A stretch of 64,000 nt of DNA from Prostheceraeus crozeri (lineage: Eukaryota; Platyhelminthes; Polycladida; Euryleptidae): positions 310,001 through 374,000 of the forward strand of contig CAJQUW010008619.1 in NCBI GenBank assembly GCA_907163375.1. The letters run 5' to 3'. Of the stretch, positions 61,701 to 64,000 are shown piece by piece (within the stretch, counting starts at the first letter, position 1; every line of letters starts with the position of its first letter). Position numbers and translations under genes: made by a program. The notes beneath the pieces are model-generated. The model made no database searches. It had not been told where the DNA came from and was given only the letters and a program-made list of their open reading frames with translations.

Positions 61701-63332
61701 CCATGAAGCAATGCCGCCATCTCACTTGCAATTTTCTTCATGAAAATCCTGTGTGTTCACTATGATACAATGTGATCTACAAACCATAGATTTTTCCATG
61801 TGCCATCATTGTGAATGGGCAAGATATCAAACTTCCATTCTAGTGTACTATTATCCACTTCTATGGTATATAATGAACCATTATATGCCCGCCAATTTCA
61901 CGTAGAATTCTCAACGTACCAGATAGCCATGAACCGTCGTCCGTCACTCCAGTTTGAGAATCCCTTAATGAATGAGTTGGTAAATGGATATTTCAAATCA
62001 TTTTTAGATAGAATTCTGAATTTCAAATCTACTTACATTTGCAAGTATTCATAGACTTTCAAACTTCATGAATCATCATCTATTGAGAGAGCAAACTTTC
62101 ATAGACTTCAATAAAAGTCAATCAAAGATTTCTTAATCCTCCCATTATCTGTGACCAACAACGATCAAGAATTGCAATATTCATAGACTTCTATGGATTC
62201 TTCTTCTTCTCGGCTGCTAACGCAGCCTCGCCTATGTCTGATATTACTGCTCTAAAAATATAAAAAAAAGATATAATGCTACAATAAGACCGCTTTATTT
62301 TCACCCCGATTTGCATAGAGTCTATGGGGGCCTATGGTGAAAGTGCTGCAAACTTTATAAGATCTGTTGGCAGGCGGCTCATTGCATCGACTGGCGAGAG
62401 AAGGGCGGCTACTTACCTCCAACAATCCCTGAGCGTCGCCGTTCAAATCGGCAACGCAAACAGCCTCCTAGGTTGCCTCCCAAAAGGTCATGCACTGCAC
62501 ATTATTTTTGACCTCTGACCTGTCTAAAAGCGATATCTTCCCTTAACTTCAAGCTTCCCTTTTTCTTAACTGTCCGGATGTCTTTTTTCTTTTGTATCTT
62601 TTATATGTTGTTCTTAAATGTTAACTCTACATTGTTGCTAATAAATTATTAAATTATGGAAATTAAAAAAAAAAAATGCTACAATGTTTTAGATCGAATC
62701 TTATCTACAAACCATAGATTTTCCATGTGCCATCATTGTACATAGGCAAGATATCAAACTTCCATTCTAGTGTACTATTATCTACTTCTATGATTGATAT
62801 GATCTGTTTTGAATATAATTTCTATGGTTAATCGCGATGTCTATGCAACAATAGCAATGTTAATACTCATTGATACTCACTGAAAATGTAGAACGTCGTA
62901 TAGACATCGTATTAATATTGCTATAATCAAAATCAGAAAAATGATAGAAAATCTGTAAACGAAGTCACTTTTCAAAGCTCTAAAGAATTCCAACGTGTGT
63001 GTTATTGCGTTCAAAGAATTTTGAACCATTCTTCTATGAAGGAGCTGATTTTTTTGAGATTGCCTTTGTACATAAAATTGTTGTTTGGTATTATTTTGGC
63101 TTATAACTAATAAATTTTTAGTGATTATTTATCATATCAGAATCTTATTTCTATCAACAGGGAAACAGTTGTCCATCATTTCTTGGTGAAGAATACGTTA
63201 GAACCGCAACTTCATCAGCTCACGCGGAAAGCTGCATCTTCATGTTCCTCTCTGCAAACAGCTCCTAAAGGAAGTGTCGAAAGATGCTGTGTTTCACTGA
63301 ATCAGATGCTGTCTTTGATGGAGAAGCAATGA
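19354..63332 (+). CDS. SHPRH: SHPRH: SNF2-family ATPase and RING E3 ubiquitin ligase (16 coding exons)
   Basis: Coding exons: 19354-19740, 21307-21562, 22338-22628, 25041-25270, 28076-28300, 31669-31853, 34539-34840, 37237-37433, 39758-40026, 41120-41391, 44540-44825, 48489-48906, 50689-50935, 51383-51636, 57212-57570 and 63161-63332. All have AG/GT borders and matching phases, totalling 4350 nt or 1449 residues (human about 1680). Domain order: helicase motif I DEMGLGKT (356-363); PHD C4HC3 (403-451); motif II DEAQ (587-590) and TGTP (616-619); RING C3HC4 (1202-1243); motif VI SRVHRIGQT (1384-1392). By family knowledge this nuclear Rad5-type ligase extends K63-linked chains on PCNA during damage tolerance. 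The vertebrate H15 domain was not found. The start lies in a strong context (CACACCATGG). The N-terminal two exons are the least conserved part of the model. Confidence 0.95.
19788..19892. repeat. Fragment of palindromic family B, SHPRH intron 1
   Basis: About 100 bp resemble the arm of family B (GTACTAAGTCTAGAATCATA, TTTGGCATGGAGTG, TCAGGTCATG). The termini are missing. It starts within 50 bp of the SHPRH exon 1 donor. Confidence 0.6.
19912..19988. repeat. 77-bp palindromic insertion
   Basis: Arms CCATGGACTTCTAGATATA and the exact inverse enclose an AT-rich loop. ATTCAG lies directly on both sides (19906-19911 and 19989-19994). This looks like a tiny hairpin insertion, although six bases could match by chance. 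Confidence 0.55.
20830..21130 (-). pseudogene. LINE ORF fragment (C-terminal), SHPRH intron 1
   Basis: The minus strand reads DSISKVLGFENIRAIARRKR then LYWFNHVKREDETDWIRS. This is the post-reverse-transcriptase region of a LINE ORF (usual form RRRLRWFGHVERKDENDWV). The frame is broken beyond this stretch and both ends are missing. Confidence 0.65.
21307..21562 (+). CDS. SHPRH: SHPRH coding exon 2
   Basis: The acceptor is TCATTTTCTCAG (21306). A second in-frame acceptor, CCTCTCCCGCAG at 21345, is possible and would remove 13 residues. The exon encodes GEQKQWIWLYGDDQLLMHYL, which corresponds to the KLYQ...HIIKVGIYLL region of human SHPRH. The donor is CCAA/GTGAGT, phase 1. Confidence 0.75.
21880..22165. 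repeat. Minisatellite-like tandem array, SHPRH intron 2
   Basis: Degenerate tandem units of roughly 40-45 bp are built on CAGATCAGGATGTACACAGC followed by CGACCTTCACTCCTTCA. About six units can be read by eye, with units 3-4 and the last ones most alike. It lies about 170 bp upstream of exon 3. Confidence 0.75.
22338..22628 (+). CDS. SHPRH: SHPRH coding exon 3: Q-motif region
   Basis: The acceptor is CTCCTCAG and the donor AAAG/GTAATT, phases 1 and 1. Acidic linker sequence (TIEEESENDLKNVDALLRKV) leads to LPLRQYQGESVRWMVQKE. That matches the LRPYQREAVNWMLQQE opening of the SNF2 ATPase domain. Confidence 0.9.
23810..23989 (+). CDS. Small basic ORF inside SHPRH intron 3, unrecognised
   Basis: A 59-codon ATG-to-TAA frame, rich in Lys, Arg, Glu and Ala, with an amphipathic helix-like stretch KEEVALRKAKQEKLAMKN. 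Its composition is more protein-like than that of neighbouring intron sequence. No family was recognised. It could be a retroposed gene fragment or chance. Confidence 0.25.
   Translation: MKRKHNTPAALANKEEVALRKAKQEKLAMKNQRLRKLADAGTKSHENGGGQRLFHSNDL
24395..24527. repeat. Fold-back repeat, SHPRH intron 3
   Basis: Arms 24395-24437 and 24485-24527 are near-perfect inverted copies (TGACATGATCG...GGTCCCCTCTGCTG). They enclose about 47 bases reading TGATGATGTCCGACTTACTC then GAAAGCTC, which fits a CUGAUGA...GAAA hammerhead-like spacing. The interpretation as a Penelope terminal relic is tentative. Confidence 0.65.
25041..25270 (+). CDS. SHPRH: SHPRH coding exon 4: helicase motif I
   Basis: The acceptor is TTGTTGTTGCAG and the donor ACTGAG/GTAAGA, phases 1 and 0. 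It encodes KTLWYSPYHSNFMCEEPALL followed by GGLLCDEMGLGKTLEVLSLL. This is the Walker A nucleotide-binding loop with its SNF2 DEMGLGKT signature. Confidence 0.95.
25271..28060. other. SHPRH intron 4, searched for an H15 exon
   Basis: This 2.8-kb intron lies where vertebrate SHPRH encodes its linker-histone domain. Frames at 25565-25813, 25949-26137 and 27244-27516 were read and none resembles H15 or fits phase 0 on both sides. No transposon ends were recognised. Confidence 0.55.
28076..28300 (+). CDS. SHPRH: SHPRH coding exon 5: PHD finger
   Basis: The start is at 28076 (GTTTCAG) or, equally in frame, at 28061 (CACTACAG); the choice changes five residues. The exon holds a complete C4HC3 PHD finger: FECVCG, VKCESC, QHAHC and YKCPRC. 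It aligns with FECICG...HLWQHAKC...YCPHC of human SHPRH. The donor ACG/GTGAGA is in phase 0. It joins directly to exon 4 in frame, leaving no room for an H15 domain. Confidence 0.92.
28326..30403 (+). mobile_element. PIF/Harbinger DNA transposon, internally deleted, SHPRH intron 5
   Basis: Inverted ends TGAATTCATACTTCTGC (28328-28344) and the complement (30385-30401) bound 2.1 kb that encodes Harbinger transposase fragments. Sub-terminal regions repeat short words such as GCTGTxCGxCAA in both orientations. TAA precedes the left end, as expected for the TWA target, but the right flank is TTC, so the duplication is not confirmed. The element starts only about 25 bp after the exon 5 donor. An internal direct repeat (about 28697-28760 and 29095-29158) suggests a further small insertion. 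Confidence 0.8.
29286..29895 (+). pseudogene. Harbinger (HARBI1-like) transposase, broken
   Basis: The upstream frame reads EVHFNYFRMSREKFDECIQK and RYPISRRIRLTVTLRL, the N-terminal part of Harbinger nucleases. A second frame gives AGSRFYNYKCTHSIVLTAII followed by DAKCIFLHMDIGRCGTYSDG, and then FVGDDSFPIRPYL, the DDE-type catalytic region. The two frames are shifted and the stretch with the first catalytic Asp is missing, so no active nuclease is possible. The Myb-like partner gene was not seen. Confidence 0.85.
30572..30790 (+). mobile_element. tRNA-derived SINE, family S2
   Basis: Begins GGTAGGATGGCTCAGTTGAT with an A box TGGCTCAGTTGATAAGG and a B-box-like GGCTTCAAGTCTG about 50 bp later. 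This is the usual spacing of a tRNA-type pol III promoter. The body that follows is unrelated to family S1. Only one copy was noticed. The 3' boundary is approximate. Confidence 0.65.
30990..31053. mobile_element. Non-autonomous hAT-like element, family A, copy 3: ends only (64 bp)
   Basis: The left terminus CACAGAATTAGATTCATCTG of family A runs straight into its right terminus CCGAAGCAGATAAACAAAAT, with the whole 540-bp centre absent. The flanks GTTACAGA (30982-30989) and TTTACAGA (31054-31061) match at 7 of 8 positions. It therefore looks like a transposed end-to-end derivative rather than a later local deletion. Confidence 0.7.
31669..31853 (+). CDS. SHPRH: SHPRH coding exon 6: motif Ia region
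   Basis: The acceptor is TTTTTTCCATTACAG and the donor CAGAG/GTACGT, phases 0 and 2. KATLVVTPETIADQWCDEV corresponds to RATLIISPSSICHQWVDEI in the human protein, helicase motif Ia. The exon continues into VMVYHGVQQR. Confidence 0.92.
32606..32870. repeat. Fold-back repeat with GAAAC core, SHPRH intron 6
   Basis: Arms 32606-32671 and 32805-32870 are almost perfect 66-bp inverted copies, separated by 133 bases. The right arm contains CGCGTGAAGCAGAACAGGCG followed by AAACATGTCGCG, close to the TGAAG...CGAAACGTCG core at Penelope termini. Confidence 0.7.
33180..33585 (+). pseudogene. LINE ORF 3' fragment, SHPRH intron 6
   Basis: Reads LYGVVPIADTMRETRLRWFG, then HVLRANHDSLAKVAYNLEVE, then GRRAKGRPKQRWLDTL. 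This is the C-terminal zinc-knuckle-like end of a LINE reverse-transcriptase ORF, with frame breaks. The 3' end shows short GTTAGAA repeats. It is 5'-truncated. Confidence 0.75.
33789..34394. mobile_element. Non-autonomous hAT-like element, family A, copy 2 (606 bp)
   Basis: Ends CACAGAATTGGATTCATCTG and TTAATTCTGTG, flanked by an exact CTTGTAGT on both sides (33781-33788 and 34395-34402). The identical 8-bp duplication and close match to copy 1 indicate a fairly recent insertion. No transposase is encoded. It ends about 145 bp before SHPRH exon 7. Confidence 0.88.
34539..34840 (+). CDS. SHPRH: SHPRH coding exon 7: DEAQ box
   Basis: The acceptor is CCTTTTTGCAG and the donor AAAG/GTACTT, phases 2 and 1. 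It contains CDIVLTTYTVLQRDLNHI, the Walker B segment HWWRVCLDEAQ and motif III RWCITGTPI. These match EWWRICLDEAQ and RWCISGTPV in human SHPRH. Confidence 0.95.
35165..35707 (-). mobile_element. Penelope-like remnant with inverted arms, SHPRH intron 7
   Basis: Arms 35165-35281 and 35593-35707 are inverted copies (ATACAACAAACGGACAGGGT and its complement). Between them the minus strand encodes a GIY-YIG-like segment. The family differs from the copies at 14891 and 54440. The element is broken and partial. Confidence 0.7.
35460..35600 (-). pseudogene. GIY-YIG fragment of a Penelope-like element
   Basis: The minus strand reads PVYEYYCERCPDRYIGETQR followed by QLQTRIRGHVTGK. This has the GIY-YIG spacing, the Arg of the helix and the His of RGH. 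The fragment is about 45 residues. Confidence 0.72.
37237..37433 (+). CDS. SHPRH: SHPRH coding exon 8
   Basis: The acceptor is GTTTTTACAG and the donor GATCAG/GTATGC, phases 1 and 0. It encodes DLQRFLGLLSIDPFWVPQWW, which follows motif III and matches the DLFGLVVFLGIEPYCVKHWW segment of vertebrate SHPRH. WRTHKIDVMDQ matches WRSAKKDVIDQ. Because the frame was read straight from nucleotides, the exon is supported by phase and homology together. Confidence 0.92.
37698..37930 (-). pseudogene. LINE ORF fragment, SHPRH intron 8
   Basis: The minus-strand frame contains QGIGGSLKADHDFKCLSPAT and FCYLGGMLGQAGGCSDALTT. This is the segment just after the reverse-transcriptase core in a common animal LINE group (usual FCYLGDMLSAGGGC). 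Surrounding parts of the LINE are missing. Confidence 0.7.
38380..38810 (-). pseudogene. LINE 3' end (CR1/L2-like), SHPRH intron 8
   Basis: The minus strand reads EFFSHRITSLWNSLPDSVV, the typical closing motif of CR1/L2/Jockey-type ORF2 (FFSNRVVNVWNSLP). A neighbouring frame gives TGHSMRIEDIGYPHCDFRRI. It is frame-broken and 5'-truncated. The 3' end is near 38380. Confidence 0.65.
39151..39211. repeat. GC-rich hairpin
   Basis: GGTTACACCAC (39151-39161) pairs with GTGGTGTGACC (39201-39211). CTCGCGCTTCGCGCTCG forms the apex. It may be the tip of a degraded DNA transposon. No partner end was found. Confidence 0.4.
39758..40026 (+). CDS. SHPRH: SHPRH coding exon 9
   Basis: The acceptor is TTCCTTTTCAG and the donor CCAA/GTAAGA, phases 0 and 2. 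It encodes NVHYLQFSAVERFIYNT (human EIHWLHFSPVERHFYHR) and VRQSCSHPSLIR (human LRQACCHPQAVR), the helicase motif IV region. Confidence 0.93.
40280..40960 (-). pseudogene. LINE ORF fragment, SHPRH intron 9
   Basis: Minus-strand pieces read DIKLDGKPVRKADHFIYLGG, then KVKDIIDISKR, AGHVIRRSDNRWATKITEWR and RPRGRPQIRWCD. In order these are the regions after the reverse-transcriptase core of an APE-type LINE. There are several stops and shifts. It lies about 250 bp after SHPRH exon 9. Confidence 0.75.
41120..41391 (+). CDS. SHPRH: SHPRH coding exon 10
   Basis: The acceptor is CACTTTCAG and the donor TCAG/GTAAAC, phases 2 and 1. LKILEGEYEEAANLYRTLL and TLQQLHVFVNLKWLL match IHIIKGEYALAAELYREVL and SLQRLHATHNLMELL of human SHPRH. 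This is the helical insert between the two helicase lobes. Confidence 0.92.
41392..43273. other. SHPRH intron 10, first part
   Basis: AT-rich sequence. No gene, no element ends and no tandem structure could be supported. GGCTAATTGCAGCTGTAAAA near 42229 weakly recalls the flank duplicated around 7190 and 7940. Confidence 0.45.
43274..43590. repeat. Penelope-type fold-back, SHPRH intron 10
   Basis: Arms 43274-43412 and 43448-43590 are diverged inverted copies. The right arm holds CCTGATGATGCTGACAGC and, after a short stem, GTCTGCGAAATGTTG. This is a good match to the CUGAUGA...GAAA layout of the hammerhead-like core in Penelope termini. The left arm has the complement (CATCATCAGG). No coding part remains. 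Confidence 0.72.
44099..44269. mobile_element. Short non-autonomous hAT-like element
   Basis: Ends CAGGGTTGCAACTGG and CCGGTTCCAAACCTG are imperfect inverted repeats with GGCCGG-rich sub-terminal sequence. The flanking octamers ATCCACAT and GTGCACAT share the last five bases. It is 171 bp, with no coding sequence. Confidence 0.55.
44540..44825 (+). CDS. SHPRH: SHPRH coding exon 11
   Basis: The acceptor is AACTTTCAACAG and the donor GGCGA/GTAAGT, phases 1 and 2. It encodes a helical insert segment: EDKLMEEVTALHKHYIKR, then LRDWMEEAVAIVYEGG. These match the AKQLREHYMSK and VIHRAIEFTIDEE regions of vertebrate SHPRH in order. Confidence 0.88.
44920..45118 (-). mobile_element. tRNA-derived SINE, family S1, copy 2 (minus strand)
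   Basis: Resembles the S1 copies at 10735 and 51032 along its length: CCGGATGCCCTTCCTGCCGA, GGTTCGACCTCTGGACCATG, and TGTGCCACGG at the tRNA end. It lies about 95 bp after SHPRH exon 11. Confidence 0.78.
45690..46256 (+). mobile_element. Penelope-like remnant with inverted terminal arms, SHPRH intron 11
   Basis: 45695-45822 reads ALRDSASKYATFRFATNGHA then IDFDNVKIPDHELIWRRL, the conserved C-terminal region that follows GIY-YIG in Penelope-like proteins. Downstream, arms 45967-46043 and 46177-46253 are inverted copies. Between them lies CTAAGCGTCTGGACGCGAAA followed by CGTCGG, the hammerhead-like terminal core. The element is truncated. Confidence 0.68.
46888..47240 (+). mobile_element. Penelope-like remnant split by a hAT insertion
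   Basis: Arms 46888-47020 and 47120-47240 are inverted copies. Between them, about 47084-47119 reads EICGQCNRNYIE, like the start of a GIY-YIG domain. The right arm contains CTTTGAAAGTGGACCGAAAAG, the terminal core type seen elsewhere. The arm continues after the hAT element: CTCAAAGCGAACAATG at 48280 mirrors CATTGTTCGATTTGAG at 46880. Confidence 0.68.
47241..48279 (-). mobile_element. hAT transposon, internally deleted, inserted in a Penelope-like arm
   Basis: Ends CAGTGTTGGGC and (complement) CACAGTTAGGC flank 1039 bp. The octamers CTCAAATC (47233-47240) and CTCAAAGC (48280-48287) differ at one base, an aged 8-bp target duplication. Sub-terminal regions repeat GTTAACGG and GTTAA words in both orientations. 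It carries only the C-terminal end of a transposase. Confidence 0.88.
47717..48040 (-). pseudogene. hAT transposase C-terminal dimerisation domain
   Basis: The minus-strand frame contains FNTGIPSSASAERLFSSGKA followed by VFRDKRSRLTDRNIERLLFM. This is the conserved hATC dimerisation motif (PSSAsaERLFS...R.rL....v..L.fl..N). The catalytic N-terminal part is absent. Confidence 0.88.
48489..48906 (+). CDS. SHPRH: SHPRH coding exon 12
   Basis: The acceptor is AAATCTCTTTCAG and the donor TATTAC/GTAAGT, phases 2 and 0. It includes CDFCRCEDLVNELEKAVF, equivalent to CVFCKADELFTEYESKLF of the human protein, a short Cys pair before the RING. It then enters the coiled segment RRIVERERGPNELDD. Confidence 0.9.
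49870..50308. mobile_element. Palindromic family B, copy 3 (diverged), SHPRH intron 12
   Basis: Shares GTTTTTGGCAGGGAATGTC, ATGCTTCTGATAGG and a right end reading TTCGTTCCCCGCAGAAGCTC then GTGCTAGCGCTCCGACTA with the other family B copies. The outer half of the left arm is lost. It ends about 380 bp before exon 13. Confidence 0.65.
50689..50935 (+). CDS. SHPRH: SHPRH coding exon 13
   Basis: The acceptor is CAATTCCAG and the donor CGTG/GTAGGT, phases 0 and 1. Predicted coiled-coil sequence with LAGTFDELNQAVNRY (human VSAVDELAMATERL) and EIDAEAEKIKYQRLKA. It leads into the RING exon. Confidence 0.9.
51032..51232 (+). mobile_element. tRNA-derived SINE, family S1, copy 3 (plus strand)
   Basis: Begins GGTGGTCTCTTTGGCACAGT with A box TGGCACAGTGGTTAAG and B-box-like AGGTCGAGCCCC. 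The body is GCATCCGGACTAAAAGATCA and the 3' end GTGACGTTAAATCATCATC. This is the best-preserved orientation to define the family. It lies about 150 bp before the RING exon. Confidence 0.82.
51383..51636 (+). CDS. SHPRH: SHPRH coding exon 14: RING finger
   Basis: The acceptor is TTTTCTTCCAG and the donor GTG/GTAAGA, phases 1 and 0. It carries a full RING: YCPICMS, MPCGHSICNPC and CKCPTCR, giving Cys1202, Cys1205, Cys1219, His1221, Cys1224, Cys1227, Cys1240 and Cys1243. An acidic DDEVEDDHDDK stretch follows. The RING recruits the E2 (UBC13-type in this family). Confidence 0.95.
53100..53918. mobile_element. Non-autonomous DNA transposon with CAGGGTGTCCGCG ends
   Basis: Left CAGGGTGTCCGCGACCTGG and right CCGCGGACACCCTG are inverted. 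CCTGGAAAAACCTGGAATT is repeated three times just inside the left end and again near the right end. TATATT flanks both ends (53094-53099 and 53919-53924). A 77-codon plus frame at 53374-53607 has no recognisable motif. The superfamily is uncertain. Confidence 0.75.
54812..55280 (+). pseudogene. Reverse-transcriptase fragment of a Penelope-like element
   Basis: Contains FTFVKDRKPQTDKGFPVRPI, ILTQGLAFEPAH and KVFMSLDVNNLYPSIPIETG. These are the RPI and motif A (LDVxxLYPSIP) signatures specific to Penelope-like reverse transcriptases. A motif B-like QIIGVPMGCHFAPF is read in plus sense at about 56050-56092, beyond the inverted block. The YxDD motif was not found. Confidence 0.82.
55606..56018 (-). 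pseudogene. GIY-YIG endonuclease region of the same Penelope-like element
   Basis: The minus strand reads SNVIYSYNCTCGAGYVGRTE followed by RPLWKRIDEHLPKW, a GIY-YIG domain with a CxC pair. A following minus-strand part has FELRISEAVCIRL. It is opposite in orientation to the reverse-transcriptase fragment beside it. Confidence 0.8.
57212..57570 (+). CDS. SHPRH: SHPRH coding exon 15: helicase C-terminal lobe
   Basis: The acceptor is TTATCTTTCAG and the donor CAAG/GTGAGA, phases 0 and 2. GSKALVFSVWSRVLEVI, LLLPTKSGCNGLNLIEANHV and LVEPILDPGQEAQAISRVHR followed by IGQTR are motifs IV to VI of the second RecA-like lobe, very close to vertebrate SHPRH. Confidence 0.96.
57571..58890. other. SHPRH intron 15, first part
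   Basis: No gene. A block at about 57655-57750 repeats TTTTCCG-type words (TTTTTTCCGGCTTTTCCGAT) and could be the end of a degraded element. The rest is AT-rich. Confidence 0.45.
58890..60100. repeat. Three diverged long direct repeats, SHPRH intron 15
   Basis: A unit of roughly 430-550 bp occurs three times. It is marked by AACTTGGACGGGATTGAATG and CCCACTTGCGTAGTT (near 59080-59115, 59500-59535 and 60050-60085), with CAAAACAAGTTGATGTTTAAA between units (59190 and 59733). All are in the same orientation. There is no coding capacity. They look like old tandem duplicates. Confidence 0.75.
60360..61074. mobile_element. Palindromic family B, copy 4 (715 bp, best preserved)
   Basis: Begins TAGTCCGGCAGCCAGAACGA and ends TGGCTGCGGGACTA, with arms of about 300 bp that are inverted copies of each other. 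TGT lies on both sides (60357-60359 and 61075-61077). Inner arms share TTGGCATGGAATGTCTTCAG and its complement. No transposase is encoded. Confidence 0.82.
61768..62797. repeat. Pair of 95-bp direct repeats, SHPRH intron 15
   Basis: 61768-61865 and about 62703-62797 are near-identical (CTACAAACCATAGATT, CATGTGCCATCATTGT, AAACTTCCATTCTAGTGTAC). They lie in the same orientation around a poly(A)-tailed insertion. Sequence between 62050 and 62190 repeats CATAGACTT. Confidence 0.75.
62286..62674 (+). mobile_element. Poly(A)-tailed retro-insertion with target duplication, SHPRH intron 15
   Basis: 389 bp ending in AATAAATTATT...AAATTAAAAAAAAAAAA, flanked by exact AATGCTACAAT on both sides (62275-62285 and 62675-62685). 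This is the signature of LINE-type target-primed insertion. Inside is a 64-codon plus frame (62324-62518) that reads MGAYGESAANFIRSVGRR then TGERRAATYLQQSLSVAVQI, with consistent codon use. The pattern resembles C-terminal tails of retroelement ORFs in marine invertebrates, but I cannot name the family. It is strongly 5'-truncated. Confidence 0.75.
63161..63332 (+). CDS. SHPRH: SHPRH coding exon 16: C terminus
   Basis: The acceptor CTATCAACAG joins in phase 2 to read RETVVHHFLVKNTLEPQL, matching the PTIVHRFLIKATIEERM tail that follows motif VI. The frame stops at TGA 63330-63332. The C-terminal tail is short and Ser/Cys-rich. Confidence 0.92.
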
Positions 63333-64000
63333 TTTATTCAAGAATGAACTTGACTCGAGCTTGGCTGTTTGGAAATCCGGCCATAAGTAACGTCAGTACA
63401 TCGGACTGAATTATTGGATAGTGTCATTATTCAGTTTCATGAGAACAAGGGTGGTGAAGTCGGAATCAATAACGACAGGGACTACCGCATTACACATTTA
63501 AATGGCATTTCTTAGAACCTGACCGCCACCATGAAAATCCTGTCATGTTTGTATCAGACATGTAGCAAACGTTGTGACTGATCTGCTAAAGTATGCACTG
63601 AGCATGAATTATGTATATTATTGTCTTCGACTTTCGAACCATCAAAATTATTGAAAAGTAGCTGATGTTATCGCTATTGTGTTGTCTTTTCATGTCTCTG
63701 AATCATTATTGGCACCGTTTTCAGTGTGAAAATTTCGTGAATATCATTGTTATGTTTGAAATACACTTCTACGAGAAATAGTGGAGACAGGCACTATGTG
63801 CTATGTTATAAATGACAGCATCACTGACTGATGTTAAATATCATTGACTTTGATATCTATTATCCAGTCTTCTAATGTGAATAAGTCGGTTACGCGGTTT
63901 CGAAAAACAATCTTGAAATTTTTATCTACTGTTGTTTTCTATTTTTCATCTTGCATGTCTTTTGATGTAAAAAGTTGTTTTGTCCATAAACTGTAAATAA
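63333..64000 (+). other. SHPRH 3' flank
   Basis: AT-rich sequence after the stop codon, probably largely 3' untranslated. No canonical AATAAA was found before the window ends. No further gene or element was seen. Confidence 0.5.

Noticed and set aside
1-64000. CRISPR arrays, bacterial operons, rRNA genes, endogenous retroviral or Polinton copies
   Set aside because: No spaced direct repeats, no ribosomal RNA signatures, and no gag, integrase, capsid or protein-primed polymerase motifs were recognised. The reverse transcriptases seen are of LINE or Penelope type.

Overview
The window looks like nuclear DNA of an invertebrate bilaterian, AT-rich and dense in transposable elements. Two host genes lie on the + strand, each split by GT-AG introns. 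The repeat mix (Penelope-like elements with GIY-YIG endonucleases, tRNA-derived SINEs, hAT and Harbinger elements, LINEs) and the conserved animal gene structures fit a lophotrochozoan or similar marine invertebrate. I cannot name the phylum from sequence alone.

Gene 1 (6534-11635, four coding exons) encodes a 163-residue mitochondrial [2Fe-2S] ferredoxin of the FDX1/adrenodoxin type. Gene 2 (19354-63332, sixteen coding exons, 1449 codons) encodes SHPRH, the SNF2-family ATPase and RING E3 ubiquitin ligase of post-replication repair. It has the split helicase with PHD and RING inserts. All sixteen junctions keep a common reading frame and the exons sum to an exact multiple of three. The linker-histone (H15) domain of vertebrate SHPRH was not found between motif I and the PHD finger. 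The two genes share a strand and are about 7.7 kb apart.

Layout: 1-6530 holds nested hAT elements and a 600-bp non-autonomous hAT-like copy upstream of FDX1. 6534-11635 is FDX1, with more insertions in its introns. 11636-19346 is intergenic, with a palindromic 715-bp family, a hAT-like element, and a Penelope-like insertion (14891-18350) that carries a nearly intact LINE. 19354-63332 is SHPRH; its introns hold a Harbinger element, several LINE tails, two tRNA-SINE families, hAT copies, tandem arrays, a poly(A)-tailed retro-insertion, and many Penelope-type ends arranged as inverted pairs. 63333-64000 is the 3' flank of SHPRH.

The most distinctive pattern is the repeated fold-back arrangement of Penelope-like termini. 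At least eight separate loci have two inverted copies of one terminal segment. Several enclose a GIY-YIG or reverse-transcriptase fragment and carry a short GAAA-containing motif that resembles the hammerhead-ribozyme remnants known in this class.
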